Assembly: GCA_951799445.1 (NCBI GenBank)
Contig: OX637297.1
Location: forward strand, 1,302,001 to 1,366,000
Direction of reading: 5' to 3'
Length of the DNA: 64,000 bases
Origin: Pseudisothecium myosuroides
Lineage: Eukaryota > Streptophyta > Bryopsida > Hypnales > Lembophyllaceae
Every line of letters begins with the position of its first letter. The stretch's first letter is position 1. The translations under genes and the position numbers were made by a program. Below are positions 9,991 through 21,650 of the stretch, one piece after another. The notes below the pieces were generated by a model. It did not search any database. It was not told the origin of the DNA and saw only the letters and a list, made by a program, of their open reading frames with translations.

Positions 9991-12221
9991 TCTTTCTAAT
10001 TTAAACCCCTAAGGTCCGTCCATGATTCTTTTTGGATGATTTTTACTCAAAATTCCTCCGTCCTACCCCCTATCGCTTAACTTAGCCTAACGCGGTCAGT
10101 TTACGGTCGAATCTTAATTATAAAATGTTTTCGGAAACCTCTATTCCTAATCTATCAACTTTTGAATCTAAACTTCTAATTTACACTAATCTCGGATGCT
10201 AATCACGCTCTAAGGGCTGATTAGAAAAATAAATGCTAATTAGGGAGAAACATCAAAGATTAAATCAAAAACTCACCTCTTCACTACCGATTTCGGAAAT
10301 AACTTTGTTCATGTCCACGTGTACATCCTCATGCTCCATGGTAATCTTTGGTTTTTGTTTGATTTTCCAAGCTCACCGCTTATTTAGAAAATATTACAAT
10401 TTTTGATGATCTAAAACTCTTTCTTTCCTCCTCTCTCTTCTTTTCTTTCTTCCTCTCTCCTTCTACACTAGTACTATTCCACCTAAGCTTTTATGAGTCT
10501 TACACTATGGTCTCAAACTTCAAGGAGGTTTTTAAGATGCCAACTATCCTCTTACACAATTTTGCCTTTGTGTCATCCTAATCCTTCTCTCAATGGTCAC
10601 CACAAATTCTCAAGATTTTTTCTTAGGTCGACCTACTCTAAGCCTAGGTCACTATTCATCGTCTCTCTCCCCTCTCTCCTATTTCATTCAATTTTTCTCT
10701 ACCCTTCCTCCATTGTGTGTAGAGTGTTTTGTAGTTGTTGGTGAGGGTGAGACTTCCTTGTGTGCAGGTACGGTGGTGCTCCGCTCTTTTCTCCCTTCTT
10801 CCTTTTTGATTTTAGACCCTAATCCCTACCCCAATCCCTACTTAGCAATAGGTCAGCCCCCCATTCTCCTTTGTTTTGTTTATCTTGTCTTTCTTTTGTT
10901 CTGGTGTGAGAGAAATAAAAAATCAGAAAAAAAGAGTCCAAAAATGGGGACCGAACTGGGGCCCCAGTTGCCTGCCGGACCAAGCCTGGCCTCCCGGCTG
11001 GCTGGCTAGCTGCTGGGGGGTCGGTTTCAACAAAAAAAAAAAAAAAAATTTATTTATTTGTTTTCTTTTGATTTCTGATGATGTGACCTGGTCTGGTTCG
11101 GTTCTCGACTTGATCTGGTCTGTTTGGCTCTCGACTTGATCTAGTCTGTTTGGTTCTTGATTGATCTGGTCTGTTTGGTTCTCGACTTGATCTGGTCTGT
11201 TTTGGCTCTGGACCTTGACTACTAAGGGAAAACTGGATTTTTGGCAAACTGGATTTTTGGTGAACTAAAGGAAAAAACTTGGGGAAAATAAAACTTGGGA
11301 AAATAGGACTTGAGGGAAATAGAACTTGGGAAAAATAAGACTTGGGGAAAATAGAACTTGGGGAACAACTAGACTCACTAAACACTTGGGGAACAACTAG
11401 ACTAAGAAAACTTTGGGATTAACTAAACTTCACTAAATACAAAGGAACCTACATATCTTGGAAGCTAAACTCTGGAGGTTTCCACAAAGGTCTTGGAAAC
11501 TAGACTTTGGAACTAAACACAGGGGAGGTGCAAAGCTTCACCGTTAGATTGGTTTTAACACCAACTTTAGGACTTCTTGACACCTTGGGGGTTCAAAGCT
11601 CCGTCGTCTACACTTTTAACACACGCTTTAGGACTTCAACTTTGTCACTAGTTCAAAGCTTCGCCGTCCCGGAGGGAGGTCCACTCAACAAGGAGAAGAT
11701 TAGAAGAGGGTTTAGAATAACTTTAGAAAACATACACAAAGGAGGTTCAAAGCTTCGCCGTCCCAAAGGGGGGTCTACTCAACAAGGAGAAGGTTAGAAG
11801 AGGGTGTAAGAAAAACACAAAGAGAAAACACACAAGTTAGACTACCTGGCAACACAAAGCTCACACGCTAAAGGCCCCCCAAAGCGGCATCGCCAAGGTA
11901 CGGTGGGGGGTGACTTTAGGATTAGTGCAAGATACAAAAAAGACTCTTAAACTTCACAAGTTAGACTACAACACGTACAAGAGGGAGAGAGAGGCTCTCC
12001 ACTTACAACAAGGTACCAAAAACTTCACAAAAGAGTACACAAAGCAAGGTAGAAGGACCCCCAAGGACCTTCAAAGCTTGAAAATAAGCAACAATGGAGC
12101 CAAAAGTGCTCTGAAAACATTGTAGAGGTTTTTGGCTTCAAATGCCAAAATATCCAAAATAACTTGGACCCACGGACCCAAAACAAGAATTGGGGGTGTT
12201 TTAGAGAGAGAAATGGGGCCC

Positions 12222-12228
12222 TTATACA
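12222..12228 (-). promoter_or_regulatory. TATA-like box of LTR copy 1
   Basis: On the minus strand the context is GGAAACCTGTATAAGGGCCCC, aligned with TATATAA at 50520-50526 in copy 2. It fits an LTR promoter; copy 1 has a T-to-G change in the box relative to copy 2. Confidence 0.45.
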
Positions 12229-13518
12229 GGTTTCCCAAGGGCTCACCCCTCTCTCTAAAGCTCTAAGGTAACCTTATCAACGAGGATTTTCATCCTCATC
12301 CTCAAAGATTTTCATCCTACATCCTAAATTTCTACTTCTACCATCTATACTGGACCAACATCCTAACTTTTGGCGATTAGCTCCAATCGCCAAACGGATT
12401 GCGCCGTTGGATCCAGATCGCCGTGTTCAATCCTAGATTCCCTTTCCGCCCGTACCGAGGCCAAAAACCCATCGTAGGCTAATTTAGTTTAAAAACCAAA
12501 TCGTGGTAAAATCCTAGATCTTAGGGGTCTCCTATTTTGAGAAATGTAAATAGCCTAGGGTCTCCGGTAGGTGCAAGAGAGTCGGGAAGGACTTTTGGTT
12601 GACTTTGTTTCGCCATCGTATAGGCCCGGGATGCCGGTCAACGTGGCGGGGACTCCGCCACGTGGTTAATTCCCAAGGAATCTCGCCGGTTCGGGTACTT
12701 GCCGCTATCGAAATGTCGTGAAACTTCGCAGAGCGCATTATTAACATAAAACAAGCTAGTCTAATTTTTAGTGAAATTTTATTGTAACCTGGGTAATTTC
12801 CATGAAATTCCCGTTGGAGGTTAGGAGGGTTGACCACCCGGAAAAGGTTCTTTTGCAAGTCGGAAGATGCCGGGATTTTTCACGTGACTTCTCAGGGAGT
12901 CGCATGAAAGACGTGCGAGTGTGTTTCCGTACCTGGCACGATTGGTCAATGGAGATTTAAAACTGGTCATCTCCTCGAATTAGCGACGGTGCAGGAATCT
13001 TCTGGAGGTAGAGGAATCTTGGCAAACCGATTTCGCCGTTGGACTCCTGGCATGGGATTCACCCTAGAATACCATCCTTGGGCTGTAAATTCCTCCACGG
13101 GCCCAGTCTTGCGTGAATGGCTTCTGCATGCTAACAATCGGGATTTTGGGAATTCGTCGATCTAATGGGGAATTCTAAATCTAACTCTAGGACCCGACCT
13201 AGTGGCCTCGCTGTGGGTCCCTCGGACTGACCTAGCCCTGAATCGCCACTTTCATGGTGGGATTTAGCCCTTTTGGGGCTGTGTGACTCAATTCCTCCAA
13301 ATCTAACCTTTTCGTTATTTCTATACTATTTTTAGGCAAGTTTTGGGGGATTCTAAGTAAAAACACAAATCTAGACCAAATACTATAATGGATATGATAC
13401 AACCCTATTTTGGTTCTACACTCTTTTTATGGGCTTTTGTATACTTTTATCAACTTTAAATTGTAAATTTCCAAAAAAATAATTCTATGAGTTCCAAGTG
13501 ACAAATTGGGAGCTCACA

Positions 13519-14900
13519 TATACATCAAAATGGTTGTTTAGGAGATGAATGAGAAAGAATTATATAGGACATCAACAATGTCCCCTGTACTTATGTAATT
13601 GTTGCAATCATTTCTATTTAATTAAATAATCTGAACTAATCATTTTCTAGAAAAATGACACAAGTGCAAACTAGAAATCAAAGTTCATTATGTTAAAGGT
13701 ATATTTAGTGGATTGTAAAGAAAAAACAAATATTAAAACCAAAGTTAAACCTAGAAATCAATGTAGCAATCCATGAAATTAAACCGCTCATGATTCGTAA
13801 CTAATGTTTGCATGGGCACAGTATTTAAAACTTTCTTCTACATTTTTTTGTTCAAATTAACTTGTACAACATTATGCATGATTTATGGAATGAGAGGTCT
13901 TTGAACCGCAGGACCGAGGGGACCTTTTTAGGTTACGTGGTAAGTTTGGGAAAACGTAGCATGGACTTTTCCCGCTCATGACTCTTCACTTCATGAGCGG
14001 AGGATTTACTTGTACATTTTTTTTCCATACTAACATGTACTATTCATGTATGTTTCATTTTATTTATTAATAGCACTGTTTGTGGATCGGCGGTGTGTGA
14101 AAAATTGTTCAGTTTCTTCATTTGTCATGACAAAAATAATTAAGTTTCTTGTAGTCTAGGTTGTCAATTGAAATTTATTTAAAACCGTTTTTGTAGTCAC
14201 TCCTAGTAAGAGTGACAGTTGTATAACAAGGTGTTTTTGTAGTGCCTGAATTTGAGAATTCTAATTTAGGGGCTCTATTAATTAAATTTTTTTTTTTTTT
14301 TTTTTTTTTTTTGCATGGAAAGTAGGGCTTCAATGAAACTTTAGTAATTTTTTTACCTAACATTGTTAAACTCCTAGTATAGTATGACCTTATGATTGAA
14401 GGTTTAATGTACGAATTGAATCATTTTTGGAATTATATTCTATTATTTTGATTTCACTTAGGAAAACATTTAATTTTTTTTGGCATTAATATTTAATTCC
14501 GTCTTTGTTTTGCATTTTTTTCTTGATTTCGAGTCTTGATATTTGAAGTATATAACTAACAAAGGAGTTGAAGACTTGGACGTAACTATGGATGCAAAGT
14601 AGGAAGTTACCTCTGGTAAGTGTGCTAATTAATTGAAGGTAGACAAAATAGTGAAACTAGGTTGCCTTATTTCAACAAAGTTACTTTATAAGCCATCGAA
14701 GTGAATAAACGTTTCTACAATTATTTTTATTTGTAGACATGGAGTTTCAAGAGTTCCAATAGCAACAATATTTAAATAAAGAATAGTGCATTCTTGTAGA
14801 GAAACAAAAAAATTTATGTAGTAATTATCAAATGTCAAGAATTAGTGAGGTGCAAGTGTGCGACCTAATTTCAACATTTTGTGTAATGAGTGAGGGTTCA
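13519..14900. other. AT-rich intergenic sequence with a small hairpin
   Basis: No gene was recognised. Contains a 24-T run (about 14288-14311). At 13972-14000 the stem CCGCTCATGA and its exact complement TCATGAGCGG enclose a 9-base loop; CCGCTCATGA also occurs singly near 13784. Confidence 0.5.
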
Positions 14901-16471
14901 GCTTGAGACTTCTAGCCAAGCCCTCCTCATGATGTCAGTAATGATGAAGAGGGTTGGTAGTCATTAGCTCCGCCATCTTGTACCTGACAGCGCCACGTCA
15001 GCAGACTCCCCCGACGGTTTCCTCTCCTCCTGGTTTCCTTTCTTCCCCACGATGTCTGCTTGCATCCGTTTTCTCCCGATGTCATGTGCTTCTCCGTTTT
15101 GCTGATTTTGTGCACTTCTCCGCTTTCCTTCCTCGCGCGTTCATTGAAGTTGTTGTAGTCCGTGAGTTTGGTTGTCTGGAGGTTCTTTGGTTGGTTCAAA
15201 TTTTGTTGGCGGAGCGTTAAACTTTTGTGTGCGGAGCTGAGTGTGTCGAGGGACATTCAAGGAGCATGTTCAAATTTTGTTGGCGGAGTCTGTGTGTATG
15301 TGCACGGAGAAAGACAGTGCTAACTCGTGGTAGAGTGCGTGAAGCATTTCCTGGTGGAGGTGGTGCGCAAGCTTCCGGATCTAGTGCGCGAGAAAAAAGA
15401 CAAGGTGCTAGACTTCACTCGGCTCATCCTACAGGTTAGTTTGTCGTAGTCAAACCTTCAAAGCAGCATTTTGATTTTGTAGTTCTGACTCCATCAGTGA
15501 GGTTCATTTACTTCTTTGTTGTGGAATTTTGATTGCATGGAGCTGTGCGTTTGCTCTGGAGTTCAGCTTCTAGGCTTGGAAAGAATTGATCCCATTCAAG
15601 CTTGTCAAATGAATCTAGTACATGGATACAATGACTATTTAGCATTCGCCTTCCTTGCAGTTGTAGGCTCTCCTCACGCATCGTAGTTCTCGGTTCATAA
15701 CTGTAGACCCTAAAATGCTAACCTTAATGTAGTTCATGAAGAGTTCAATCTGTATGGATTGATGTAAGTGTTTGAATTGAAGCAAGTGAAGTAAAGAATG
15801 GGAATGTTGCTTCCAAAGAGGGATGGAGCAAAGAGTTCATTGTATATTAGTTAGACAGTACTCTTTTGTGAATGATATTAGGAACATGATTTGTGCAGGG
15901 ATTTTATGACTGTGATCAGACACGCTTGTTTTCTGTGCGATAGGCTAGTTCGTCACTTTACAATTAAGTTTACCTTCTCTTCAATTAAGTTCACTTGGCT
16001 AGTCATGAAGAAACAAGTTAGGAGTTTGTGATTCTCAGTGAATGATTGAAGTTACAATTTCTTCTGCATTTGAATTTCACGCAGTAGTCTTTTGAAGAGC
16101 GGGAGGACATTTTTCTAGTAGCTGAAAACAAGGCCGGACCTGTGCAAGCAGAAGCTACGATGGCAACAAGTCCATCCCAGCGTACACCAAACCTCCCAGT
16201 TTGGAAGGACCCGTAAGTTACTTTGAACCATGTTCTCAAAACTTTCCGTTTGTTGCTTGCATTGCCTGGGTTATAAACATTGCTAATAATTAGGGTATAG
16301 TTGCTTGCAATTGTCATTCGTACGCACTTCGCTGAAAACGAGGGCAGTAGAGCCTCTATCATAGTCGTTGTTACAAACATGGCTAAGAATTACGGTAGTA
16401 GAGATGCCGAGAAGAGCACATGGTAATAAGTACGTGACCCTCTTACCGCGGATAGTGACCCTAAAATCGTA
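14901..16471. other. Possible 5' region of the plus-strand FCP1-like gene
   Basis: GC content rises after 14950. A short direct repeat (TTCAAATTTTGTTGGCGGAG at about 15196 and again 72 bases later) and a donor-like CCTACAG/GTTAGT near 15433 could belong to a leader exon. The rest shows no convincing coding. Confidence 0.3.
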
Positions 16472-16792
16472 CATCGTGAGATCCCTTGACAGGGCAATCC
16501 CTATATAGATTCGAGCATCGTAGGATCCCCTGATTTCAAACCCTAGCCGCCAACCACTATGCCACCACCCGATTTTTAGGGTTTGTGGCCCATCGTGGGA
16601 TCCCCCGATGTGCAAATGTGGAGACCCAAACTATACCCAGACCACATATTAGGGACAGCCCAGGCAGCGGATTAGTAACCCATCGAGGGATCCCCCGATG
16701 GAGGATAGTGAAGACCGCACGTGACCCAGATTTAACAATGAGTAGACCACTTAGAGCATACAAGTACTAAACCATCGTGGGAAATCACGATG
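16472..16792. repeat. Irregular cluster of the CATCG-GGATCC-CGATG palindrome
   Basis: Five copies or variants of a 20-bp near-palindrome start at 16472, 16516, 16591, 16681 and 16773, spaced 44-92 bases apart. The best are CATCGTGGGATCCCCCGATG (16591-16610) and CATCGAGGGATCCCCCGATG (16681-16700). They lie upstream of, and out of phase with, the regular 108-bp array at 17235. Confidence 0.75.
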
Positions 16793-16993
16793 AGAAATTC
16801 TAGCGTCAGACAAAGTGAATTCAGGGATTCCATTGGTGGACCCAAGGAGATCCCAGAAAAAGCCACGTAAGAAGCCGGTCAAGGAACATGAAACTGCAAA
16901 AGATATTGGGAGCAAGAAGGCGGTAAAGCGAGCGCGGAAGACAGCAGGGGAAAAGTAGAAGGGGGGACTTTAAAGAGGAATCCAAGTAAGTCG

Positions 16994-18181
16994 TTGGAGC
17001 ACAAACACTTATCAGCGAAGTCGAGTAGGAGTCCTAATCCCGAAGCATCAGCCGCGGCAAACACACTTCTGGCTTGTGCTTTAGGACCGTTACCATCGAA
17101 GTCTGACAAGTTGACTCAACCGCAACAGGAGGATGCACAAGCACCTCGTGCTTCATCATCTGACAAACAGTTGCCGGACTTTGTAATACCAATGCAGAGG
17201 ATAGAATGTATATAGGGGGACACCTACCGACCAGCATCGGGGGATCCCACGATAACAAAAGAGTCATTGGTTAGCAACGGGGAAGATGTGGCCAAGCTCA
17301 ACAAAGGGAGGAAAGAGTCAAAGGGGGACGATGGCCAACCTAGATCAAGGGATCCTACGATGACGCAGGAGTCTGATGTCGGCAGACAAGAAGGTGACCC
17401 CAGACCTACTCCAGAGAGGGAACACTCGGAGGGGGGCTCTGAAAGACCTGCATTGGGAGGTCCCACAATGATCCATGCATCACCTATCAAAACTGAGGAA
17501 ACTATCCCTACACCTAGCGTAGGGAAGGATGACCACGGCATTTAACCGGGCCCTGAGGAATCGGAAGATCCCACAATCGCTGAAGAGTCAGTGGTTCTAT
17601 ATCAACATGGCGTTCTGACAGAGAGTGAAGGGGTTCAACACCTGGAGGGAGTGGTTGCATTATCTTCATTGGGGGATCCTATGACGGTGCCAAAGCGATT
17701 GCTCCTGCCGATGGGCATCACAGTTGATGTACAGAATGACACCCTTGTTGACTTGGTCCCCCTCAGTTCTACACCTGTTGTAGGAAGGTGGAGTAAACTT
17801 GTTATAGGGCAGGCAAGGATTGTTGACATTGCTTCACTCGCCTCCAGTGTTCCACTGGAGGTTGCAAGAGAGGTCGTTCCTGATGACGGTGAGTGTAATT
17901 TTGACGAAGTGCTGGAGGCCTTACCTTACAAGAACGAAGACATAATGAAGTTTTGTCTTGTGGATCGTATGAGAGCATTTGGTCATTTACCGAGTCTAAA
18001 CCACTATGGGAAGATGCATCTGGATACAGTCAAGAAAAGGAATTTGGAATCCATAAGGCAAGCAAACCGTTTTCTTTACAGGCCCATCTTTAAATGGATA
18101 TTTCAAGATGGCCCACGTGCAGGACTTAAAGGAGGAGATCCACTTGATATAGACGATGAAGACAGTGCCATTAGGTGTTGA
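16994..18181 (+). pseudogene. N-terminal region of an FCP1-like gene, with 36-residue repeats
   Basis: One frame is open from about 16950 to 18181 apart from a TAG at 17213-17215 and a TAA at 17543-17545. It is low-complexity and acidic/polar at first, with four units sharing a core like GDPTITKES / RDPTMTQES / GGPTMIHAS / EDPTIAEES, exactly 36 codons apart. A more ordered end follows (ECNFDEVLEALPYKNEDIMK, LESIRQANRFLYRPIFKWIF). I recognise no domain. Its position and frame suggest it is the N-terminal half of the gene whose phosphatase domain starts near 18500. A shift or splice is needed at about 18175, where the frame moves into the 30-bp repeat. In-frame stops make function unlikely unless exons skip them. 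Confidence 0.5.
17235..17686. repeat. 108-bp periodic array with palindromic core
   Basis: Palindrome-like cores begin at 17235, 17343, 17451, 17559 and 17667: five positions exactly 108 bases apart. The consensus core is close to CATCGTGGGATCCCACGATG, a perfect 20-bp palindrome. About 80 bases between cores have diverged almost beyond recognition while the spacing stayed fixed, which fits coding-frame (36-codon) or structural constraint. Confidence 0.85.
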
Positions 18182-18199
18182 CGAAAGGAAGGAAGGGCC

Positions 18200-18379
18200 T
18201 TTGAGTGACAACGAGAGGGAGACGGGATCAGTGAGTGGTGACTAGGGGAGAAAAGGACCAGTGAGCGGCGACAAGAGAGGGAAGGGGCGAATGAGCGTCA
18301 AGAGGAGGGGGGAAGGAGCAGTGAGCGGCGACGAGAGGGAAAGAAGGCAATTGAGCGGCGAGAAGAGGGGGGAAGGGTC
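18200..18379 (+). repeat. 30-bp minisatellite, about 6 copies
   Basis: Units resemble AGTGAGCGGCGACGAGAGGG plus ten more purine-rich bases, and read as VSGD(E/K)R-G-type decapeptides. One unit carries a TAG at 18242-18244. It lies between the N-terminal region and the phosphatase domain of the FCP1-like gene. Confidence 0.7.
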
Positions 18380-18499
18380 GCTAGCTGGTAGCCTCCGAGC
18401 TCCCACAAGTAACATGCCTCAATTTTTGTCAATGTATATACGGGATAACGAATCATGAACTGGCCGATCTCTTACTCAGTGCTTCTCTTGTATTCTGCA

Positions 18500-19158
18500 G
18501 GTTTTCGAGTGCTTGCTGAACCGGTGGCAAAGTCGTTGAATAAGGTAGAAAAGTGGCGGTATTATGTGATCCTTGACCTTAATGGAGTCCTTGTTCATAG
18601 GTCATTGAATGAGCTGAATAGACGCATCGTAAAACTTCGACCAAATGTTGGTCAATTCCTTGACTTCTGTATGTGCACAGAAATGCAAACATTGCTTTCT
18701 GGAGCAGTATGACACCAGCAAATGTGACGTTTGTATTGAATCAAATGCTGTTGAATACGTCTGTTAAGGCAAAGGATGTGCGTGTTCTCACGCAAGAACA
18801 GTGCACAATATCGTCCTACAGAGACCCAAGACACCCAGACAGGCCCTACTTCCTTAAGGATCTTAATCATTTTGCCACTTTGCTGGGTTTGAGGTCAAAG
18901 GATAATGTTCTCCTCATTGATGACGATCCACTTAAAAACCTCCTAAACGATTGTCATAGCGCCATTTTCCCCCGCAAATATGAAGGTGATTGGAAAGACC
19001 TGTACCTTTTGGAGGTGGTTAGTCCTTGGCTCACAGGTCTCTTTAAGTCACAGGAAGTTGTGCCGGCTTATGTAAAGAAGCATCCAATCCACAATGGTCT
19101 GAAACTGCTGATACCGTTGTCCAGACCGGGGTGTGACATTTTGAGGAGAGTAGTTTAG
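18500..19158 (+). pseudogene. FCP1/NIF-type HAD phosphatase domain, frameshifted
   Basis: After an acceptor-like TATTCTGCAG (ending 18500) the frame reads VEKWRYYVILDLNGVLVH, the DxDx-type nucleophile motif of FCP1-like phosphatases, here with Asn in place of the second Asp. Then RPNVGQFLDFC, and in another frame NIAFWSSMTPANVTFVL, KDLNHFATLLGLRSKDNVLL, IDDDPLKNLL, VSPWLTGLFKSQEVVPAYV and KHPI. These are the family's motifs I to IV in order. Such proteins dephosphorylate phosphoserine targets, classically the RNA polymerase II C-terminal domain; plants have many paralogues with the LNG variant of motif I, so that change need not mean inactivity. The break is a TG dinucleotide gained in TGTATGTGCACAG near 18670-18680; without it both halves read as one frame. 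It ends with TAG at 19156-19158. Confidence 0.8.
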
Positions 19159-21364
19159 TTGTCCAGACCAAGGAGTGGTTTTTCTTCCTTCAGGGACTTC
19201 ATCATGATATCTCACGGTCTCCTTTTGGCGTGCATATTGTTGTTTATAGCTAAAAACTCTTGAACTTACTGTAAATATTGTAAATGCATTTTCGAAATAC
19301 TGGACATTCTCTGTTTGTAGGAGGCATTAATTCAGACATTCATAGTTGACAAAAACAACCTTGTAGTAAATGTGAAATTAATTTTTCTCCAAAATGCCTT
19401 TGATTAAGATACCAATGAGTTGAAAGGGATCATCTCAACGTTGACTATTAATCCGCGTGCATGAACATCCAGAGATCTAATGGTATACCATGGAAGTCAA
19501 TTCTATCGGAAGATCGGACTGTTATGGGCATGTATCCTTGTCTTTTAAATCTAATGTGAATGCATTTCCGGTGCATGATCCTCAATTAAAATTGTTTTCT
19601 TACTCTTGGTTTGTAGCTTCAATCTAAATTTGGTTTTGAAATTGTTTATCATAATACTTGGAAGAATGGAATTTTTCGAACACTTCATTAGATTTTATTA
19701 CTATGGACGTCATCATCCTATGCGGCAAGCTTCATCAAGAGATCACACGCTTTGACGTGATGTGTGAACATTGATATTTCATTTTCGTCCTCGTAATGTT
19801 CGGTGATATTGTTTTTGTACTTGTGGATGACAGTGAAGTTGTAGTTGTGCTTCTACAGTTTGTTTGGGAGTTTTCTTCCAGTTCTTGTTTGCTAAAGTAC
19901 GGGTTTGAAATTGATAATTTTGTCCTCTCTCTTCGGCTTGATCGGGAGATCTCACAATCATTTTTCCTTGCGGCAAATGATTATTCTCCAAGGATTATGT
20001 ATTCTGCATTTTTGTTGCTGCAATCCAATGCAATTGAATTTCTGCTGCGTAACTTGCTTTGCTCGAGTATTTTGGATCTTCTAAAATGTCACCCTAAACC
20101 TTTTTTTGTATTTGACACAAAACCTAAATCTGCATCCCTTATTAGTGCTGTATTGTGGGCTGCAGTGACACCATAGAAGTATTGCTAATTTTCTTATACT
20201 ATGCAGCAAATAAGACATTCAGTCGCTGTTCTTCAAATAACTACCCAGTGCGTGTTTTTGATTAGCAATTTTGTTGTATTGCATATTGGTCGGGGGATCT
20301 CACAATCAATTGACTTCGTTTTCAGTATTTACATGTCTGCATGTTGAGGCTTACTTGGTCTTTGCAGAAGGCGATGCTCCTAGTACTAATAGGGGATCTC
20401 TGCGTGAAGGGCGTTGTGGCGGATCTCCCACAGAATATCAAAATTTGGCCCGGCTTACGTGGTCTTCTCCGACATTTTGTTGAAGAAACTTAGTGTGGCT
20501 TGTGGTCCACAATGCAACCTTCAACATTGGCCGCTCTTCTTCGACGTATTCTACCGCCGGAAATTTTGTTAAGGTTTTTATTTTTTGCTGGGTCTAACAA
20601 TCCACAAAAGAACCAAGTGTATCCCCATCGTCGTGCAATACTGAAGACTGTCTTAAACATTCCTCGAACGTGCAGGGTACTCTTGAATCACAGTGTTGTA
20701 ATGCTTGTCCTAGATCCTCTCAAGTGGGAACATCCGCACTTGCTTCGACTGGCGTTGCATGTGAAGGATGATGTAGATCCTGTAGAGTTAGATTGTTTGC
20801 ACATTATAGCACCGCCTTTTGATTGGTCTTGGGCCTCCAAAAACATGTAGTTGGAAGTGGATTAGCTGGGTTATTTATCGTAATGCCTATAAGGCACCTA
20901 TTTGTTGCATCCAAGTGATTATATAAGTGGCAAATCCATCTTTTCTATCTGACTATGATTACACCTTACCAAATGTCCGTAATTGCATTATGTTGCTTCA
21001 TCAATTCTTTTGTGTTATGTGATATTTTGGGAAGTATCTTCTGAGCTCTCCCGATCTGTAATGTTGCATATTTATTCCACCCCTATATCCAAATGTACTG
21101 CTTACAGCAAATGTTGGAGTTCACATCATCCCAAATTCATTGATTTGTTCGAACACTCTCTATCTCGAAGGAGTATATTTCCTTGCATCGGGAAATCTCC
21201 AGACCACTTAGCATCCCAATGCGGTTTAAGTCTCCTTTGAACGGCATTACAAACTCATTCTACATCATATCGAGAAGATCTCCCGATGGACAGGACCTTC
21301 ACAAAGTCCAGAATTCCCCGTAAAGTCCAAAAGTAGTTAAATGTGGCATATGTGCAATCATTCA
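19159..21364. other. Sequence downstream of the FCP1-like gene with further palindrome variants
   Basis: No recognised gene; a 116-codon plus frame at 20500-20850 matches nothing I know. Several variants of the upstream palindrome occur: GATCGGGAGATCTCACAATC (about 19939), GGTCGGGGGATCTCACAATC (about 20288), CATATCGAGAAGATCTCCCG (about 21266, continuing ATGG), and weaker ones near 20388, 20422 and 21186. Here the core is AGATCT rather than GGATCC. Confidence 0.5.
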
Positions 21365-21650
21365 TGTAGTTGTTCTCGGACATGTCACTGTTGTCATGTT
21401 ATTTTTTTTGTTAATATGTTCTTTTACAGTAAAATGTGTGTTTCATTATGTCCGGTGACGTGTGTTCCTTGTTCCCAAAAAATGTGAGCCTACGAGACAT
21501 GTAGTTGTTCTCAAACACGTCACTACTATCATGTTTTTTGTTGTCAATATGTTCTTTAAAGGTACAATGTTTGTTTCATTATGTCTGATTACATGCGAGC
21601 ATGTGACGATACAAGGAACCACAAATGTTTATGTGTGCATGATGCTAGAC
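21365..21650. repeat. Two-copy direct repeat, ~134-bp period
   Basis: ATGTAGTTGTTCTCGGACAT... at 21365 recurs as ATGTAGTTGTTCTCAAACAC... at about 21499, both followed by TGTCATGTT/ATCATGTT, AATATGTTCTTT and GTTTCATTATGTC. Confidence 0.7.

Larger units (their letters stand above)
8697..13518 (-). mobile_element. LTR-type element copy 1 (~4.8 kb, non-coding; solo-LTR-like)
   Basis: On the plus strand it starts TGTGGGCGCTAG and ends GGGAGCTCACA. Read in its own sense (minus) it therefore begins TGTGAGCTCCC, with TG...CA and near-inverted ends as in LTRs. It aligns end to end with the inverted copy at 49230-54209. It holds a TATA box (12222-12228, minus), a pyrimidine tract, long A/T-rich word repeats and no gag or pol. 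The immediate flanks (AAAAT at left, TATAC at right) do not match, so there is no target duplication, unlike copy 2. It is shorter than copy 2, partly because the TTCCCCAAG-type repeat is contracted (about 11255-11405). Confidence 0.75.

Noticed and set aside
17224..17541. Minus frame with repeated DS-VIVGSPD motifs
   Set aside because: Complement of the 108-bp array; the plus frame runs on into a longer ordered region and towards the phosphatase domain.
20500..20850. 116-codon plus frame as a gene
   Set aside because: No family, no splice context and no paralogue in the window; composition only weakly protein-like.
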